Shown here piece by piece: positions 23,912-37,515 of a stretch of 64,000 bases of DNA. The stretch lies in contig NC_135073.1 in NCBI RefSeq assembly GCF_051401765.1, positions 4,464,001 through 4,528,000 of the forward strand, in the 5' to 3' direction. Positions within the stretch are counted from its first letter, which is position 1. Each line of letters opens with the position of its first letter. The DNA comes from Calliopsis andreniformis. Lineage: Eukaryota; Arthropoda; Insecta; Hymenoptera; Andrenidae. Under the pieces are notes generated by a model. That model was not told the origin of the DNA. It searched no databases and was given only the letters and a program-made list of their open reading frames with translations. The translations under genes were made by a program, and so were the position numbers.

Positions 23912-26340
23912 CATATAGAGATTATCTTTTACATGTATATTTAGATTACCTGTTATTTCTTTCATATTTCATCGATTAGCTACACACGATCATTAATCTT
24001 CGAAACGAGGCTACCAAAGTCTAATTGCAATTGAAAGTAGATATTTCAATTTATATAATATCGCTGCTTTCCTAAAGACCACTTTTGAACATCCCAAATT
24101 TCAAGCATAATTAGTCCTTTACTGATTTTTAATTCTCGGAGTGCTTCAATGAAAATGTTTCAAATTACAATATAAACGTTATCACTAATTCAAGTATGAA
24201 AATTTTACCTCCACAAGTCTCTGGAAATCGAGATGAATTTATACAGCTGCCTCTACATCTAACTAAATGAGCTTTATATTGTTTCAAAACGTATGAAATA
24301 CCTTTCATAATGTCTGTACCCGCGCAACGTAAAATACGTGCCCGCAATTGAATAGATTCTTTCTTTTTGCAACAGAATTTCCAGTGCAAGAATTTAATTC
24401 CGTTGATACACACTTGGTACTTCAGCATAGCACAGCGCAGAGAGGAAAGTTCTCTGATGCACGTTTTTAATGTCAGATTCCTCAGGAATATTCTTCTCCG
24501 GTTGATTCCATTTATTTAACCATGAAATTGTTTATTCCCCGCGGTAATGTTCATAACCGTCTAATAAGCGACCGTAAAAAGGGAGGACGAGGGGTGCCGG
24601 GATGAGGTTAAGGGTAAATGAAGTACATTTAGGAACTATCATGAAGAACTGCAGGCACAATGGAGCAACGAGTTTATTTTTCGCGGAAGGACTTTGAACA
24701 TGGTACAAAGAGAGAATTTCGGTCCGTTGATGGTTCGTTAGTAATGTCGGCTCTTTAGATGGAAGCACATTTTCTGCGTGCTAGTTCATGTAGAACTTTT
24801 TCTGTCATGATAATGGTAATTGTAGAAAAAGAAACGTGTATCTAAGTTCTCTTATGCGGCGGCGACCCTCTCGAACAGTGTTCATTCATGAACTTAATTC
24901 TGTAGAAACTAATTCTGTAGAGTCTTTATGGACCTACATTAGAAAACTTATAAATTTATATCTATCTTTATTTAAATGCAAATTGTTATAATTTATATTT
25001 AACAAGGTCAAAAAACTCTGTTCTATTAACTCTCCACTCTTCACTACGAAGTACAATCACTGTATTTAATATAGTTTTAATGCACTGAAATATGACCGAT
25101 TATGTGCAGGATGTTTGTCAGTCGATGTCAGAAATTTTAAGGAATACTTTTAAATGCCAACGTAAGAGGACTCGTTTTAGAAATATTAATTAATGTCTAC
25201 TCTGTTGGTCCTAAACTTTAGAGTTGTAAAATTTAAGACTCTGACTTTCATTATGACTTCGCAATATCCACTTGAGCAGCTGTACAATCTATATACACTA
25301 CAATCAGATTATAATAAAGCTGCAAATTGAGTCATAGTATTCCCACATATTAGAATTTCTATTGTTGTTTTTGTATACATACCATCCAAGCATAGTTTTA
25401 TAAATGAGCTGTATATTATAGTTACAGTCGACAACAGAGAAAATTCGAAACCATAAGTAACTGGATGTGATAGACAGAGATACATCTGAAGGATCGATTC
25501 AACACGGATCTATAGTTAGAATACTATAGTGTTGCATTGCTAGCAAAAGAAGTGCTGCAATGAAAACAAGATCGAGTTGACCTGTCAATGTGCGCAATAT
25601 CGAAGTTCTCATTCTAATCAAATTAGTTTCTTTCGCTACTTTGATCACAATCACCTCGCCGGCTGGGTTGGATAGCTAAAGGAGCTAATCAGGGGCGGGT
25701 GACAAAGCCTCGTGTTCGACTCTCTCGCCCTTCACTCACGCTTTGCGAGACACATTCACGTCAATCCCAGACACCGTATGTGCGTACTGGAGCTGCCCTA
25801 AATTCCCCAGAACTATTCCGAGTACGATCAGCATGCAAGTACATTTCTCTGTGTCGAATAGACACGTCTGCATCTCCTACAGATGCGTGCACGTGTCCAA
25901 GCACGAGATGTGCGTGAATTCAAAATACGAGAGTGCAATGTTCGTGGCCGACTTCGACCCCGTAATGAGGTCGAACTTCGCCTAGGTGTATTCCCAAATA
26001 TGAATCAATTGAATTAGGCTTATTTTACTTAACCTAGGTAGCATTACGTAGCTATCTGAACATTCGATGTTTTGTATCTTTGAAAATTTTGACACCATTT
26101 GACATCGTCGTGAAGTGAATAGATTTGCATAGGTGGAATACTAATAGTCTACTTAAATTGTAAACACATCAGACTAATCGTGCACACTTTAGGAACACTT
26201 TACAAATAAGTATGTTTCATTGTAAACTATCTATATAACTAAGTTTTTTATTTAAAAATACAGGGACACAGTTTAGAAGTTTTATTTACATCCAATAATT
26301 TTCGAGATATTAAATATCTCGAGTTTAGCGGTTTCTCAAC
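23912..26340. other. Non-coding stretch
   Basis: AT-rich, with GC-richer patches at about 24530-24780 and 25660-25990. The latter opens overlapping 72- and 80-codon frames without recognisable products. Confidence 0.45.
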
Positions 26341-26342
26341 TA

Positions 26343-26948
26343 TGCAGGGTGTTTCAGAAATACATGCAAATACTTAAGGAGCTGAATCTACACACTAATT
26401 TAAGTAAAAAATGTCCGATAAGCAAATGTCCTACGTACTGTACTTTTTGAGTCATAAATGAAATAAGAAAATGTTCAAAAGTGGCCGTCACATACCTCAC
26501 ACACGCAACTACATGCTTTACTACGTTTTGTTCTTATCTAATGTTTGCAAACCATATACATAGGTGGAAACAACACGTTGAGTCGACCCAACATATGGCC
26601 GCCACGGACTCCAGACCTTAATCCATTAGATTTTTCCTTTTGGGACCATTTAAAATCCATTGTGTATTCAACGCAAGTAAATGAGGTAAATGAACTGCGA
26701 AAAAAGATACAAAATGGATTTAAGACTATTTGGGGAACACCTGATATTTTCCAGCGAGTGCGAAATTCTGTGTTGAAGCATGAAAGAGCGTGCATTAAAG
26801 AACATGGTGGTCATTTTGAACACCTTTAGTCATTTATAACTTGACAATTAATATATGTAGGACATTTGTTCATAGGACATTTTTTGCTTATTTTAGTGCG
26901 TAGATTTAACTCTTCATGTATTGATATGTATTTTTGAAGCACTCTGTA
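26343..26948 (+). mobile_element. Tc1/mariner-type deletion derivative, 606 bp, long TIRs, TA target
   Basis: The left end TGCAGGGTGTTTCAGAAATA and the reverse complement of the right end, TACAGAGTGCTTCAAAAATA, are alike. The similarity continues inward for about 110 bp, including AAAAAATGTCC and CAAATGTCCTAC blocks in both arms. TA dinucleotides flank the element at 26341-26342 and 26949-26950. Between the arms lies only the C-terminal end of a transposase gene, so this copy is non-autonomous. Confidence 0.85.
26545..26829 (+). pseudogene. Tc1/mariner-superfamily transposase, C-terminal remnant
   Basis: The open frame of 94 codons contains WPPRTPDLNPLDFSFWDHLK. This is the conserved block around the third catalytic acidic residue of DDE transposases of the IS630-Tc1-mariner group (PDLNPLD, Asp at about residue 29). 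It is followed by a long helical tail (VNELRKKIQNGFKTI, then FQRVRNSVLKHERACIKE) ending in HFEHL, as in hymenopteran relatives. The DNA-binding domain and the first two catalytic Asp residues are missing. The first 15 or so residues are probably out-of-frame sequence, because a better match (a WIG-G-G-like segment) falls in another frame. It lies within the 26343-26948 element. Confidence 0.8.
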
Positions 26949-26950
26949 TA

Positions 26951-29900
26951 ATATATGCATGTATATTATTAAACAAGAATGAACCATTTATTATTTCACA
27001 TTCTTATCCATGATACTAACTTTTCACACAACTTTATAAATATTAATGTTTAATTGTTTTAAGTGTTTTAAAGAAACATTCTAAACAGAGAATGTAACGA
27101 ATATTTTTAAGTACACTGTCGACCTGTAGCATTTTATAGAAATAAATGATCACTATTTCGAGATGGTTTTTTCTAAGAAAAGATAGTAAGTTATAAATAC
27201 ATACTATGTGTTTGTATTAAATCGTAGATGAACTGTGAAATATTCAATTCAAACACTTTTAAGTAATCTAGCCTTCCATGGCTTGATATGAAGCATAATT
27301 TAACGACTGCCGAGTAAATAACGATTATGATTAATTGAGCATAAAGTGAAATGATTACAGTCATGCTTTTTTGCATAGAGAGCAAAACTGGTATTGAAAA
27401 CTCAACGGAGTAAGAAAGGGGAGGAAAACGGGAAAACCTGCAAGTTATCAAAGCCTTATATAATGAACTTTAATATACTTTATAGTCTTTTGTAACAAAT
27501 ACTTAATCAAAAACTGTATACTTTTGTGAAAATCTTGATATCCAAGTAGGTTCTAAAGTGTTTGTTTCTACGTCAATGTTTAAACAGTAACAAAATCAAT
27601 AAGAATTTGCTTAATGGAATATTGATATCTTACAACTCTTTAGCAAAGTATTTTAGGATACACTTGTATGTACATGGAAACCTTTTTCATCCCCTCGATC
27701 TGTTTAATTTCACGTGCAAATATGACTTGAATCTTGTACATTCCGCTTCTGAAAGCAGGAAGGTACGAATGTGCAAAGATAAAATCTGTTATAAAACTCT
27801 TTGATAGTGAGGAGCAAACGTTGCCTCCTCATTCTTTCAATTGTAACGAGTTTTTCTTTAATGAGACATGCAGAAATCATACTATCAACTTATACATACA
27901 TGAAGTTTGTTAGAAACAAAACGAGATGACAAAGACGTTCAGTAGTGTCTCGTTAGCTAGGATAAGTGCCATTGTGTGATAGAGAAGCACGATATGATAA
28001 TATTTAGATTATCGTTCCTTCTGTGAAGTTAATTCTAAGAATTAGTAGAGCTAGGGAGCAGCAGCTAACAAGACAGAAGTGACTACAGCTAAGTTATTAC
28101 TCTATGTTTTTATTATTGTATTATTAACATTTTAAATCGAATTTGTCTGTGGGCGTTCATTATGGTGGATTTCATTATACCCACAATGGACTATCTCTCC
28201 TCTTTTTATGCGTGTCTGTGGTATAGTAATTACGATGAAAACGTATTTAATTCATGCAGTGATTCTTTCATATTCCCATTGTTATCATATTTTACATCTT
28301 CCGTCTATGCGCGTTAAAAGCTTCGACAATTCTCTTTAGCGTCCATATACAAGTACTCGTAATAATATTACTTTCATATAATAACGTTAAACTCGAATTT
28401 GTCCTTGTTCATAAGCTGAAATTACAGACCGTTTTCACTGAATGAAAACGATTGCTCGAGCTCAAAGAAGTCCAGGGGCAGAGCTAAAGCTTAGTTATAA
28501 TCATGGAAATCTTGCTCGTGAACAGAACTTTTTTTCGTGTCTTTTATTTTCATCTCCAGTCTTTTAAAGGCTACAATACTTACCATCAAAACTTTTTCTA
28601 CTATATGCATCCATATACAAATATAACAGTATATCTCTTTAGAAAAAAGTTATATTTAACTTTTTATTTATATACTTATACGCAATGTCGTAGAAATTTT
28701 TGACTGTTTGTCAACTTATTCTTTAAGTAGAAGAAAGGAAGGAACAAGGTACAAACACAGTCTCATTTATGATTTACTGAAAACTTACGACAAAATTATA
28801 AAATGTGGAAAAATCTATAAGGAATTTTCTCTTATTTTGACACAGAGCGTAAATTTATTGAATTTGCAATTAATAGTATTATCATTACTGGTATTTTAGT
28901 ATGATAAGCTTTCCTATTAAGATTTGTCGATCATTTAGTAAATTTTGTCAATTTTATTGATGAAAAAGTTCGTTTAAACTGAAGAAAAAGGAAGGACAAT
29001 TTTATTAGTTAATTCACATCGTCCAAAAATTTAGATTAACGATATTTACTAACAAAGAAGGACTTAGCAGCTATATTTAAGGTGGTTGACTCCATAATCG
29101 ATCAGTATCCAGTAGTTGATAACTTCAATAAATAATGATTTTAAAGTACTTATTTATTTATTGTAGCAAACTCTCTGATCGGTCTTTCTTTCCGTAGGCC
29201 GCAATAGTTTGTAAGCAAGGTTTCTAATTGGACCTCTTTTCTCTTGATGGGAAACTAATAGACCCAAAGTACGTTGATTTTTTGAGCACGCGTTTATTGA
29301 ATATATATCATTGTCAAAAATCGGTATAACTATGCAAGAGATAAGGTTGCACGTACGTATAATTAAAAAGTTACTATTAGTAGTTAAAATAATATTGCTA
29401 GCTACTTTATTCTATTAATTGTAAGTAGCTCAATATCAAATCTCTATGAAAAGGAAACTTCGCGTGTATTAAAGAATTTCTCAGAATATATTTTATTGAA
29501 ATACTCGTTTCTTTGCTTTTAGGGAAGCTAACAAACTTCAACAACCGCTTGTTTAATTTCGAACAATAAAACAGGAAGATTAATAAACCTAATTTTTCCA
29601 TTTTTAAAATATCCGCGAATAAGTAGGTACTGCGTAGAAAATTAATCGGAACAACGAGCGCCTGCACCACTTAAGCTTAAGCCTCTAAGCCCCTGGATCT
29701 TCATTCGGTTTCTTTTTTCTTGTATTACGAAAATCTTGCGTTGAACTGCTTCCAGTTGTTGTCTGAAAAAACTAGGTCTTTTAGTTCCCTGCTTAACCTG
29801 TAACTACTGACGCGGTTCTCACAGACTCCACATAATACCTACATTTCTTTCTTACGTTTGCTTCCAGCAAAAATTATATCCTTCGCGTAACAGTGAAATA

Positions 29901-31320
29901 ATCTACAACAAAAATAATAGATATTGTGTTCCACTTCTACAGAATAATTAATGTTATATTAATTTCTTATGTATTTAATAACAATAAGTTTTTGTCTGAA
30001 TTTGATAGATTCCATGGCTGTATTAGTGTATAAAAATAGCGTATCAATAGCACAAAATGAAGTAAATAAATACTTTAATTGCTATTGTTTCCTCAAATTT
30101 AACTTTATTTAAAATCTCGCGCTGTATACGATATCCTAAGTTCATGCCACAAAATCATGCTATGACATGACAGATTAGGAGATTAAGAAGCAGTAAAAAC
30201 ATATAGTAAAAATTTCATTCGATTCAATCGCTTACTCTTCTTAAAAGGTTAAAAGATTTTTAAACTCACCACGAAAGGAGGCATGCTTGTTGACAGGAGA
30301 CATACACAGAATATAAAAAATCGATTTTTTACCTAGCAGAAAAAAAGTTCGACCTTAAGCCTGCATATAATATTTTTCATGTACGCCTTCGTTTTGACAA
30401 TATTCGTAACATTCAAACAGTTTCACTATATCCAAATATCAAAATATTCGAGTAAACTCAGGGCTAAGTTAAATCAACACTGTAAACCGTAAACTAGTAG
30501 GTACTCAAACGCACATCGATAGCAATTAATCGATTTTACGGTTCAAGAATCGACCACTTAGGTAGTTCGACGTAAGATAAAAGGCATATTGGATCGAGGC
30601 TTCCACGAGTCTTCGATGTATGCGTTCTCGAAGGCGCAACGCCTCAAGCCTATAATCCTTCAAATGAATACACACGTTCTTGGGCAGAGCAACGCAGAGG
30701 GAGGGAGAGCAGTATCTTGCATCAGTCGTCCACTTGGACACGTGGCTATATAGATGCAGTTTACTCATTCAGCATCCCAAACACTCGAAACTCGAGTTAA
30801 TCAGTCAAACGAGGGAGGCCAGCATGACAAGGCAGAGAAAAAAGGTAGGGACCAAGAAGGGGTAAACAGAGCGGGTAATAGAAACGAGAAGGATGACCGA
30901 CCAGGAGAACTGACGGATTGGAGTAAGAGAGGGAGCGGTTTACTATCGGCAAACTCGACGAGCCTGCGAGTTTGCTGTTTTACCAGCGATAGAATTGGAT
31001 CGAGTTTGCGGACCCACGCGATTCTGTAATCGTTACACGCTGGCGGTGGTCGAGAAGGAATGTCAAGTTGCATGTTAACAAAAGAAAAAACATTCAAGTA
31101 CTGTTCCCACGTGAGCGTGTTGCACTCATTGAAATCATACCGAGGGAAATCCTGCAGTAGATCGTTGTCGAAAGATTTGGATAATTGCATCTTTATGACG
31201 ATTTTCAGGGACAGTTTTTTTATTCCTGGATGGAAATTTGTAATGCACTTGATTCGCTGAGCTGAAGAATAATAAAAGTCCAAACTTGGCCATTTTAAAA
31301 TAGTCTCAAAACTGTATCTG
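26951..31320. other. Non-coding stretch
   Basis: Mostly very AT-rich. A GC-richer island at about 30560-31060 has long frames on both strands (91 codons +, 177 codons - at 30801-31334). The minus frame reads through low-complexity Leu/Ser/Pro-rich sequence and runs on into AT-rich DNA, and I recognise no domain. Confidence 0.45.
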
Positions 31321-31402
31321 TATCCTAGAACCAAAGTATATTAAGTCACTTAGAACACAAATGGACTTAATACTTTAATCCAATCTAGGTCTTGGGTCCA
31401 GA
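31321..31402. mobile_element. Small foldback element family B, copy 1
   Basis: A stretch of about 80 bp whose two arms are inverted copies of TCTGGACCCnAAGnCnAnAn followed by TATTAAGT. It is closely related to 44719-44797, and both have ACACAAATGRACTTA in the centre. Confidence 0.6.
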
Positions 31403-34400
31403 TATGTAACGTGCACAGAATTACACGTCGGGATCAAACATCTCAAAATATTGTTTTTGAATTTATACTCTAGTTCGAAAATGAAGAATGTCGACAGTTT
31501 GAGTCTATTCAGTGCAAACTAATCGCAAGTGCGTTTTCTTTAGCCTGGGTATTAGAAAAGAGATTATAAGATTATTCTCTAACAACGAAAAGAATTTGCC
31601 TTTAGTATTCCAGATTAAACGTATGAAAAATACTATCAGTTAAACCAATTTTTGAAATACATAATACAAAATTTTAGTCTTATTCCCTACATTATTGTAC
31701 TTTAGAAATGTTGTGTTTTTTAATATTTTATATTCTACTTATACATTTTTTAAAATTTTTGTGGCTTGCTGCACTTGATACACTTCTTAGTTAATTTTAT
31801 ATTTTGTTAATAAAGCACTATTGTAAAGAACAATTTTTATTCAGTATTAGATGTCAAATTTTAAGTTGGTATTATATTATTAAAACCAATTAGTTATAAA
31901 AATTCTATACATACTCTAGCAAAGCAAAAGGTAAAACGTTTTTAAACTTTTAGGAATTAAAATGTCTGGTAATACATATAATTACACACTTCTCTATTTA
32001 GTGACGTAGACAATCAAATAGAGTATTCATTATTCAAACTTCAATTAAATGAATTATTGATTACGTGAGAATCGATTACATGAAATGTCCGATTATTGAA
32101 ACGAGCGTTTTACCCTTTGTTAATTCCTGTCTCAAAGGAAAATATTCTACCCTTTTACAATTACATTATTTCTTTGTCATATGAATGCTTTAATGATTGC
32201 TTTGCTACGAAATAATATTATATTAATATAATATATTCAATGAAGCAGTTAAGTTTCAAACTTTGAAAAAATGCAAATTTGAGAGACTTTACATTACATT
32301 AATAGAGAGTTATATGGTTCCCCTTTCTATTTAAATTATTCGCTGTCTATTTATTGAATGTAGCATTCGTTCAAGTATGCGATTGTACGCCAATTTAATA
32401 TTGTACAACTGATTTAATAAGAGTATTTATTTTATTCTCGATACAAATGTTCCTACAGATATCACAAACGTTCTCTACAATAGTTCTGGAAAATTTCTGG
32501 ACATCGTCACAGACATTGCTTTCTACTAAGCGCGTAGTCTCAATATCTGGAGTGCAAATGTCCAGAATCGTGCACTTTTACCTAAATTTATGATCCTTTG
32601 AATGGTCGACGAGAAAATCTATATAATAGTTCAACATTATAGTACTAACCTTAGCAAAATGGTTATACACTTTTTTATGAATTAACATATAAACCGTTTT
32701 GAACACAAATATTGTGTTCAATAATATGTGATAAATATTATTACCACGCTTGTCAGCAACGCTTAATGCTTTTATTATCTCAGATAGTTAATGTTTTGTT
32801 GTAAGTTTAATAATTCATAAATTTTTACTTAAGATAAACCAATGGAATACTTTGATTATACTCAGAAATCTATTTTAAACAGATTGATAGTAGATCGATA
32901 ATAGATATAATGATAACAAGTATAAGCAAAATTAAGGAGACATCCGATGCAATGTAATTGATTTCACTGTATCAATTTTTAACACAGTAGAAGTCGTGGT
33001 AAATTTTAGCAATCTCTCTCTTTTCCCAATCGAAAGGTTTATTTACAAAAACTTTTTTGCACATCTTATTTTTTTCAGCGAGAACTGTTTTTTCGTTGTT
33101 GCAGAACCCAAGAGTAAACACGTATACGTTGTGTTGTCAAAATTTCGCAAACAGTTAACGAATGGTTCACGCAACTGATCACGACTCTACCCACTAGATA
33201 AACATTCGTTTGTTCCTACATCACGTAGAAACAAGCGTTCGATAGTTTTCTCCTGCCTTCATGTCTGTTCACGCGTATGAAAAATATGATCACCAAATCA
33301 TTGCTGTATTTGTTTGTCTACCTGTTATTTTACATGACCAAAATCCTGCCGTATTCTTGACATTTGTTACCCCTACTATACTGACCACTAACTAACTGGA
33401 ATAGATGTATATTAAATATTATATGAAATATAGAAAATGTATAATATGAATTCGATTTATAATTTTAAGAAGTCAAGTACTATATAGAGCATAGTAATTC
33501 GTAGCAAATAACAATAATAATACAATTATAATTGAACATTTATTTTATATATATTTACCAATTTAATGTATCTACCTTTTGCAGTTTGTTTTTCAACGAA
33601 ACTCTAGTACTACTATCAATAAACAATATTTTATTCCTATTGCTAAATTAAATACATATCTTCTCCAAACTCAATTCAATGAAAAAAAGCGTAATGAATA
33701 TTTATCAAAAACTTGACATGGTCAAAATTAAATACAATGTATGTCAGTATTGAATAATATAAGTAATTTGTCTTTTTTATTTCATAGAAGCTTCATCTAA
33801 CCATATAATTATTTGTAGTGAATATGAAGTTAAAAATGTGTACTTCAAGTTGAAAACTATTCAAGTAAATGTAACTAATATTTACTGTGTTACTCGTTAT
33901 AATATATTAATTAGCAATGCTGTATAAACACTTTGAAATTTTCGCGTTGACTATCGAACCATGATCGCCTATATTGTTGTATCGACTGCTTGACTAGCTA
34001 TTGACGCGCGCCTCTAGCGGTCAATATTTGTATCGCTCGTGAGAAACTTCAATTGAATAATCTTTAGCGTAGTTTAGTGTTACATATGTTTCTAGTACTA
34101 CGTAATATTTTTAAATACGATTCATTGAGAAAGTCTTCTTCAGCGGCAACACAATAAAATAAACGATATGTCATTCTTCATACGTGGAAACTGTGTTGTA
34201 GCTATACATTTACAGGTATGTATTTGTATATTTTTGCACATACTTCCTGTTTTCGTACTATAGAAGAGTCTATTAGGTCAGTTTTTCGTTTGCATATAAT
34301 AGACATTATGTATATTCTCATATACTAAGGAAAAAATTATCCATACATCGCTTGCTAATTTCAGTATTGGGAAAATATTGACCTAAATATTTTGTTTGTA

Positions 34401-37195
34401 TTTTTATTCTAACCTTAGCAATGAAAATATTAAGTTAGATACTTCTTTAAAAATGTATAGTTTTGTTCAAATTCTTGAATCCTGATCCAAATTTCAATCA
34501 TATTCGTATCTAAAGTGTTATTACGTACGCATCACTTGATTGTTGTAAGACTGACATAACTCAAAACTCATAATTTTTCGATAAATGGAACAGTAACTTT
34601 ATTTAGCACAAGAATGTTCGCCATTTTTACGCCAGAGTGTTCTTTTTTAATACTAATATTTCAAGAAAGGTTACTTTTTTTACAAATTTTGTTGGTGCTA
34701 CAAATATTTTCTGCAATAATGTGGTATAGAATTATGAAATATGTAGTACGAAGTATGGATCAAGAGTTTGTTTCTTTATATAAAAGGAAAAACCAGACGG
34801 AGTATTCGTGTTTCACATGACAGTATCAATTACTTGATTTTGTATACTTTAATTATATTGTCTTGTTATTCTGAATTTATAATTTCAGAGATTCCGTGTA
34901 TACCATATCGTACATGTATTTTAAAAATGACACAACCTAACAAACGTAGTTTCCGAGTTCTAAAATTCGAAATAGTAAAGTTTATTTAGAGAACTCTTTA
35001 AATATAAGTTATAAATTATTTAAATGATAGCAAGAATTCAAACATATTATTCAAATAAGATAATTTTCAGTAGATTAATGATGATTATTTAGTGAATAAT
35101 GTTCTATTGAGCTAGTAAATAAGAAGTAGGTTCTGCAGGAAAACGTACTTTCTTAAGTTGTGTCGTAGCACTTTTGAAATATGTATGTATATGACACAAG
35201 TATGATGAATTGATTCAACTCTTTTTACATAATTAATTTAACGAGAATTATTTGCACAAAAGATTCTAATCTCCGTTCACAAATGTTTAATAAGATCAGT
35301 ATAACATTAGAATAGTATACATGGAGGTTTAGAATTCAGAGTAGAGCTTTTTCAAGTAGAGTTTTATAGGCAATCACTTAAAAATTCATTCACATGTATT
35401 GAAAGCAGTCGTTATTGTTTGATTCTTGAAAGAAGTGCCCTTGATGACTGGATACGCTAAGCGAGGTACTTTACTCTCTCGATTTTAGAATAAATTTTAC
35501 TGCTTCCTGTACCGCAGTTAATTCCCATAGAAAGATTTTGGACTCCCCGAATAACTTAATTTATTTTTCATTTAATAGCCTGGATGCATAGTTCAAAATG
35601 AACTATTCGTAATTAATGTTATTGTAAGAAACAAGACGGAGAATAAATGTTTAACTTTCTCTTCATAGTCAAAACGCTCTAAAGATCACATTATTCTACA
35701 GACAATAGAGTCAGGGTAAACGTAAAATCGTTGGTCTAGATTCATTGAAATTTCTAATGACCCACGATCATAGAACCTCGAATGTTCGTCTGGCTGCTTT
35801 GGCTTTAAAATTTAATAGAGCCAGCGAATTCGTCGTGACCGCCATGAACGCTCATAGGCGGCGGAGGGCGAAAAAATAAAACCAATCGACGAGGCAAGGT
35901 AAAAAGGTATGGTGTAAGGTGCATGACGGGCTGGGGAGGCGAGAATAAATACCCACCTAACGAGCACGAAAATTGACGGACCCGTTTGAGGGTGCTTGAA
36001 CCTCCAGTACTTCCCATCAGGACGTCGGAGGTCGAGCGATACCTTTGTCCCTCGTTAAATTCCAAAAGCGACGATATTTTGTCCTTCCCCCTACCAATCT
36101 TCCAGGTACTTCGTTCTTTTCAATCTCATTCCACCGATGACATTATTCTAGCTAAAAAGGAATAAGATCTAGAAAGGTGCCACAAAATCGGCGCAAATGT
36201 CACATTTTGAGAGGTCCGAATTAGTTTACTGAGAGATTCTACATGTTACATAAAATGTTTTTATTAAAATTTTAGCGAGCATTACAGAACCTTTGGCAGA
36301 CAGTGATCGAAATCTTTTGAATCATTTATAAATCTTTGGAGTGAACTTCTTTGAAACCTTCTGAACTCCTTCCATGACTGCTCTCGTTTCGAGACGATAT
36401 CTTTGGCGATAATAATAAAAAGTAGAACGGTATTTTATTATGTACAGTTGAGCAGGACCTGATTCTACTTGAAAAAAGAAGTAAAAACTTTTTATTCATT
36501 AAATCATCTGTAGTACGTAAAAGAAGGAGACGATAGGCTCTGATAGGGTCTGTTGGGAAGCAACGAAGCTTTATAGAATTTGAGCATGGGAAGACAAATA
36601 GAACGAATAGGGAAAGAGCAATCAGAATTTAGTCAAGTCAGTCAGAGGGAAAGTTTAGTAATCAGAATCATCACTTTGAGAAGTGTAACACGATTCTGGG
36701 AATACCTTAAATATCTTAGTAGTATATTAAAAAATTAGATATTTTAATAAAACCAATAGTGTAAGAAAACAAATTAGTAATTGACACGCTAAAAAATTAA
36801 AAACTGGAACGTTGTTTTTGGGAAATGTGTTTTCGTTTAATGACCATAATCACAGGTGAAATTGAAGACATCAATTCAATTAATTATACTAATACTAATT
36901 GTATGTGTGAAAATTTATGACACTAAATTTGTTTCTTTTTGTCCTTTCTTGTTAAATTTGCTAAACCAACAGTTTCTCTCTCTGTTTGGCATTTTCAATA
37001 CTATACATATATTTGTAATAGACTAATACATTTTTGTTACCTGTTTTATATTTATTCAAAATATTAATCTCAAGAATTAAAACTATACTAATACCCTAGA
37101 GAGTCACTCATTCAAAAAATTATTAAGTACATATAGTCAATTTCTTTCACATAGCAACACAAATCTACACATTACCTAACGCTCTACGAAACACG
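31403..37195. other. Non-coding stretch, very AT-rich
   Basis: No recognisable gene. A short imperfect hairpin lies at 33204-33239, and a GC-richer patch occurs at about 35770-36110. Confidence 0.45.
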
Positions 37196-37515
37196 ATGCA
37201 GACGAGCGGTCTTTTGCTGCCTCGCGTTTTAGCAGCAGAGACAATATTCAGTTTTCAATTGGGGACTCAAGGAAAGACATACGAACGGAAGTTGTAGCGT
37301 CAATTAAGCGAATTGACGCAAAGTGCCAGAGGTGCAATCGCAGCGAAGCAGGAGCTGCATCTTTTTAAAAACACGCAACATGCCGCTTCGTTGCCGCTAC
37401 AACTTCCATTTGTATGTCTTTCCTCGCTTTCTCTAATTGAAAATTGGGAATTGTCCCTGTTGCTAAAACGCGCGGCAGCGAATTGTCACAACGGCAAGAA
37501 ATCGCTCGTTTGCAT
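37196..37515. repeat. Large GC-rich inverted repeat (hairpin-forming)
   Basis: The arm at 37196-37299 and the arm at 37395-37515 are inverted copies of each other. In the same direction they read ATGCAGACGAGCGGT and ATGCAAACGAGCGAT, then CGCGTTTTAGCAGCAG and CGCGTTTTAGCAACAG. Both then have TTTTCAATT, and they end GGAAAGACATACGAACGGAA and GGAAAGACATACAAATGGAA, each before GTTGTAGCG. The second arm carries an extra stretch of 10-17 nt. The 95-nt spacer starts with its own small hairpin (CGTCAATT/AATTGACG). No target-site duplication or transposon-like terminus is clear. It could be an old foldback element, a local inverted duplication or a hairpin-RNA source. Confidence 0.8.

Noticed and set aside
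30801..31334. 177-codon minus-strand ORF
   Set aside because: Length alone is not support. The peptide is low-complexity Leu/Ser/Pro-rich at one end and AT-driven at the other, with opposite-strand ORFs over the same island.
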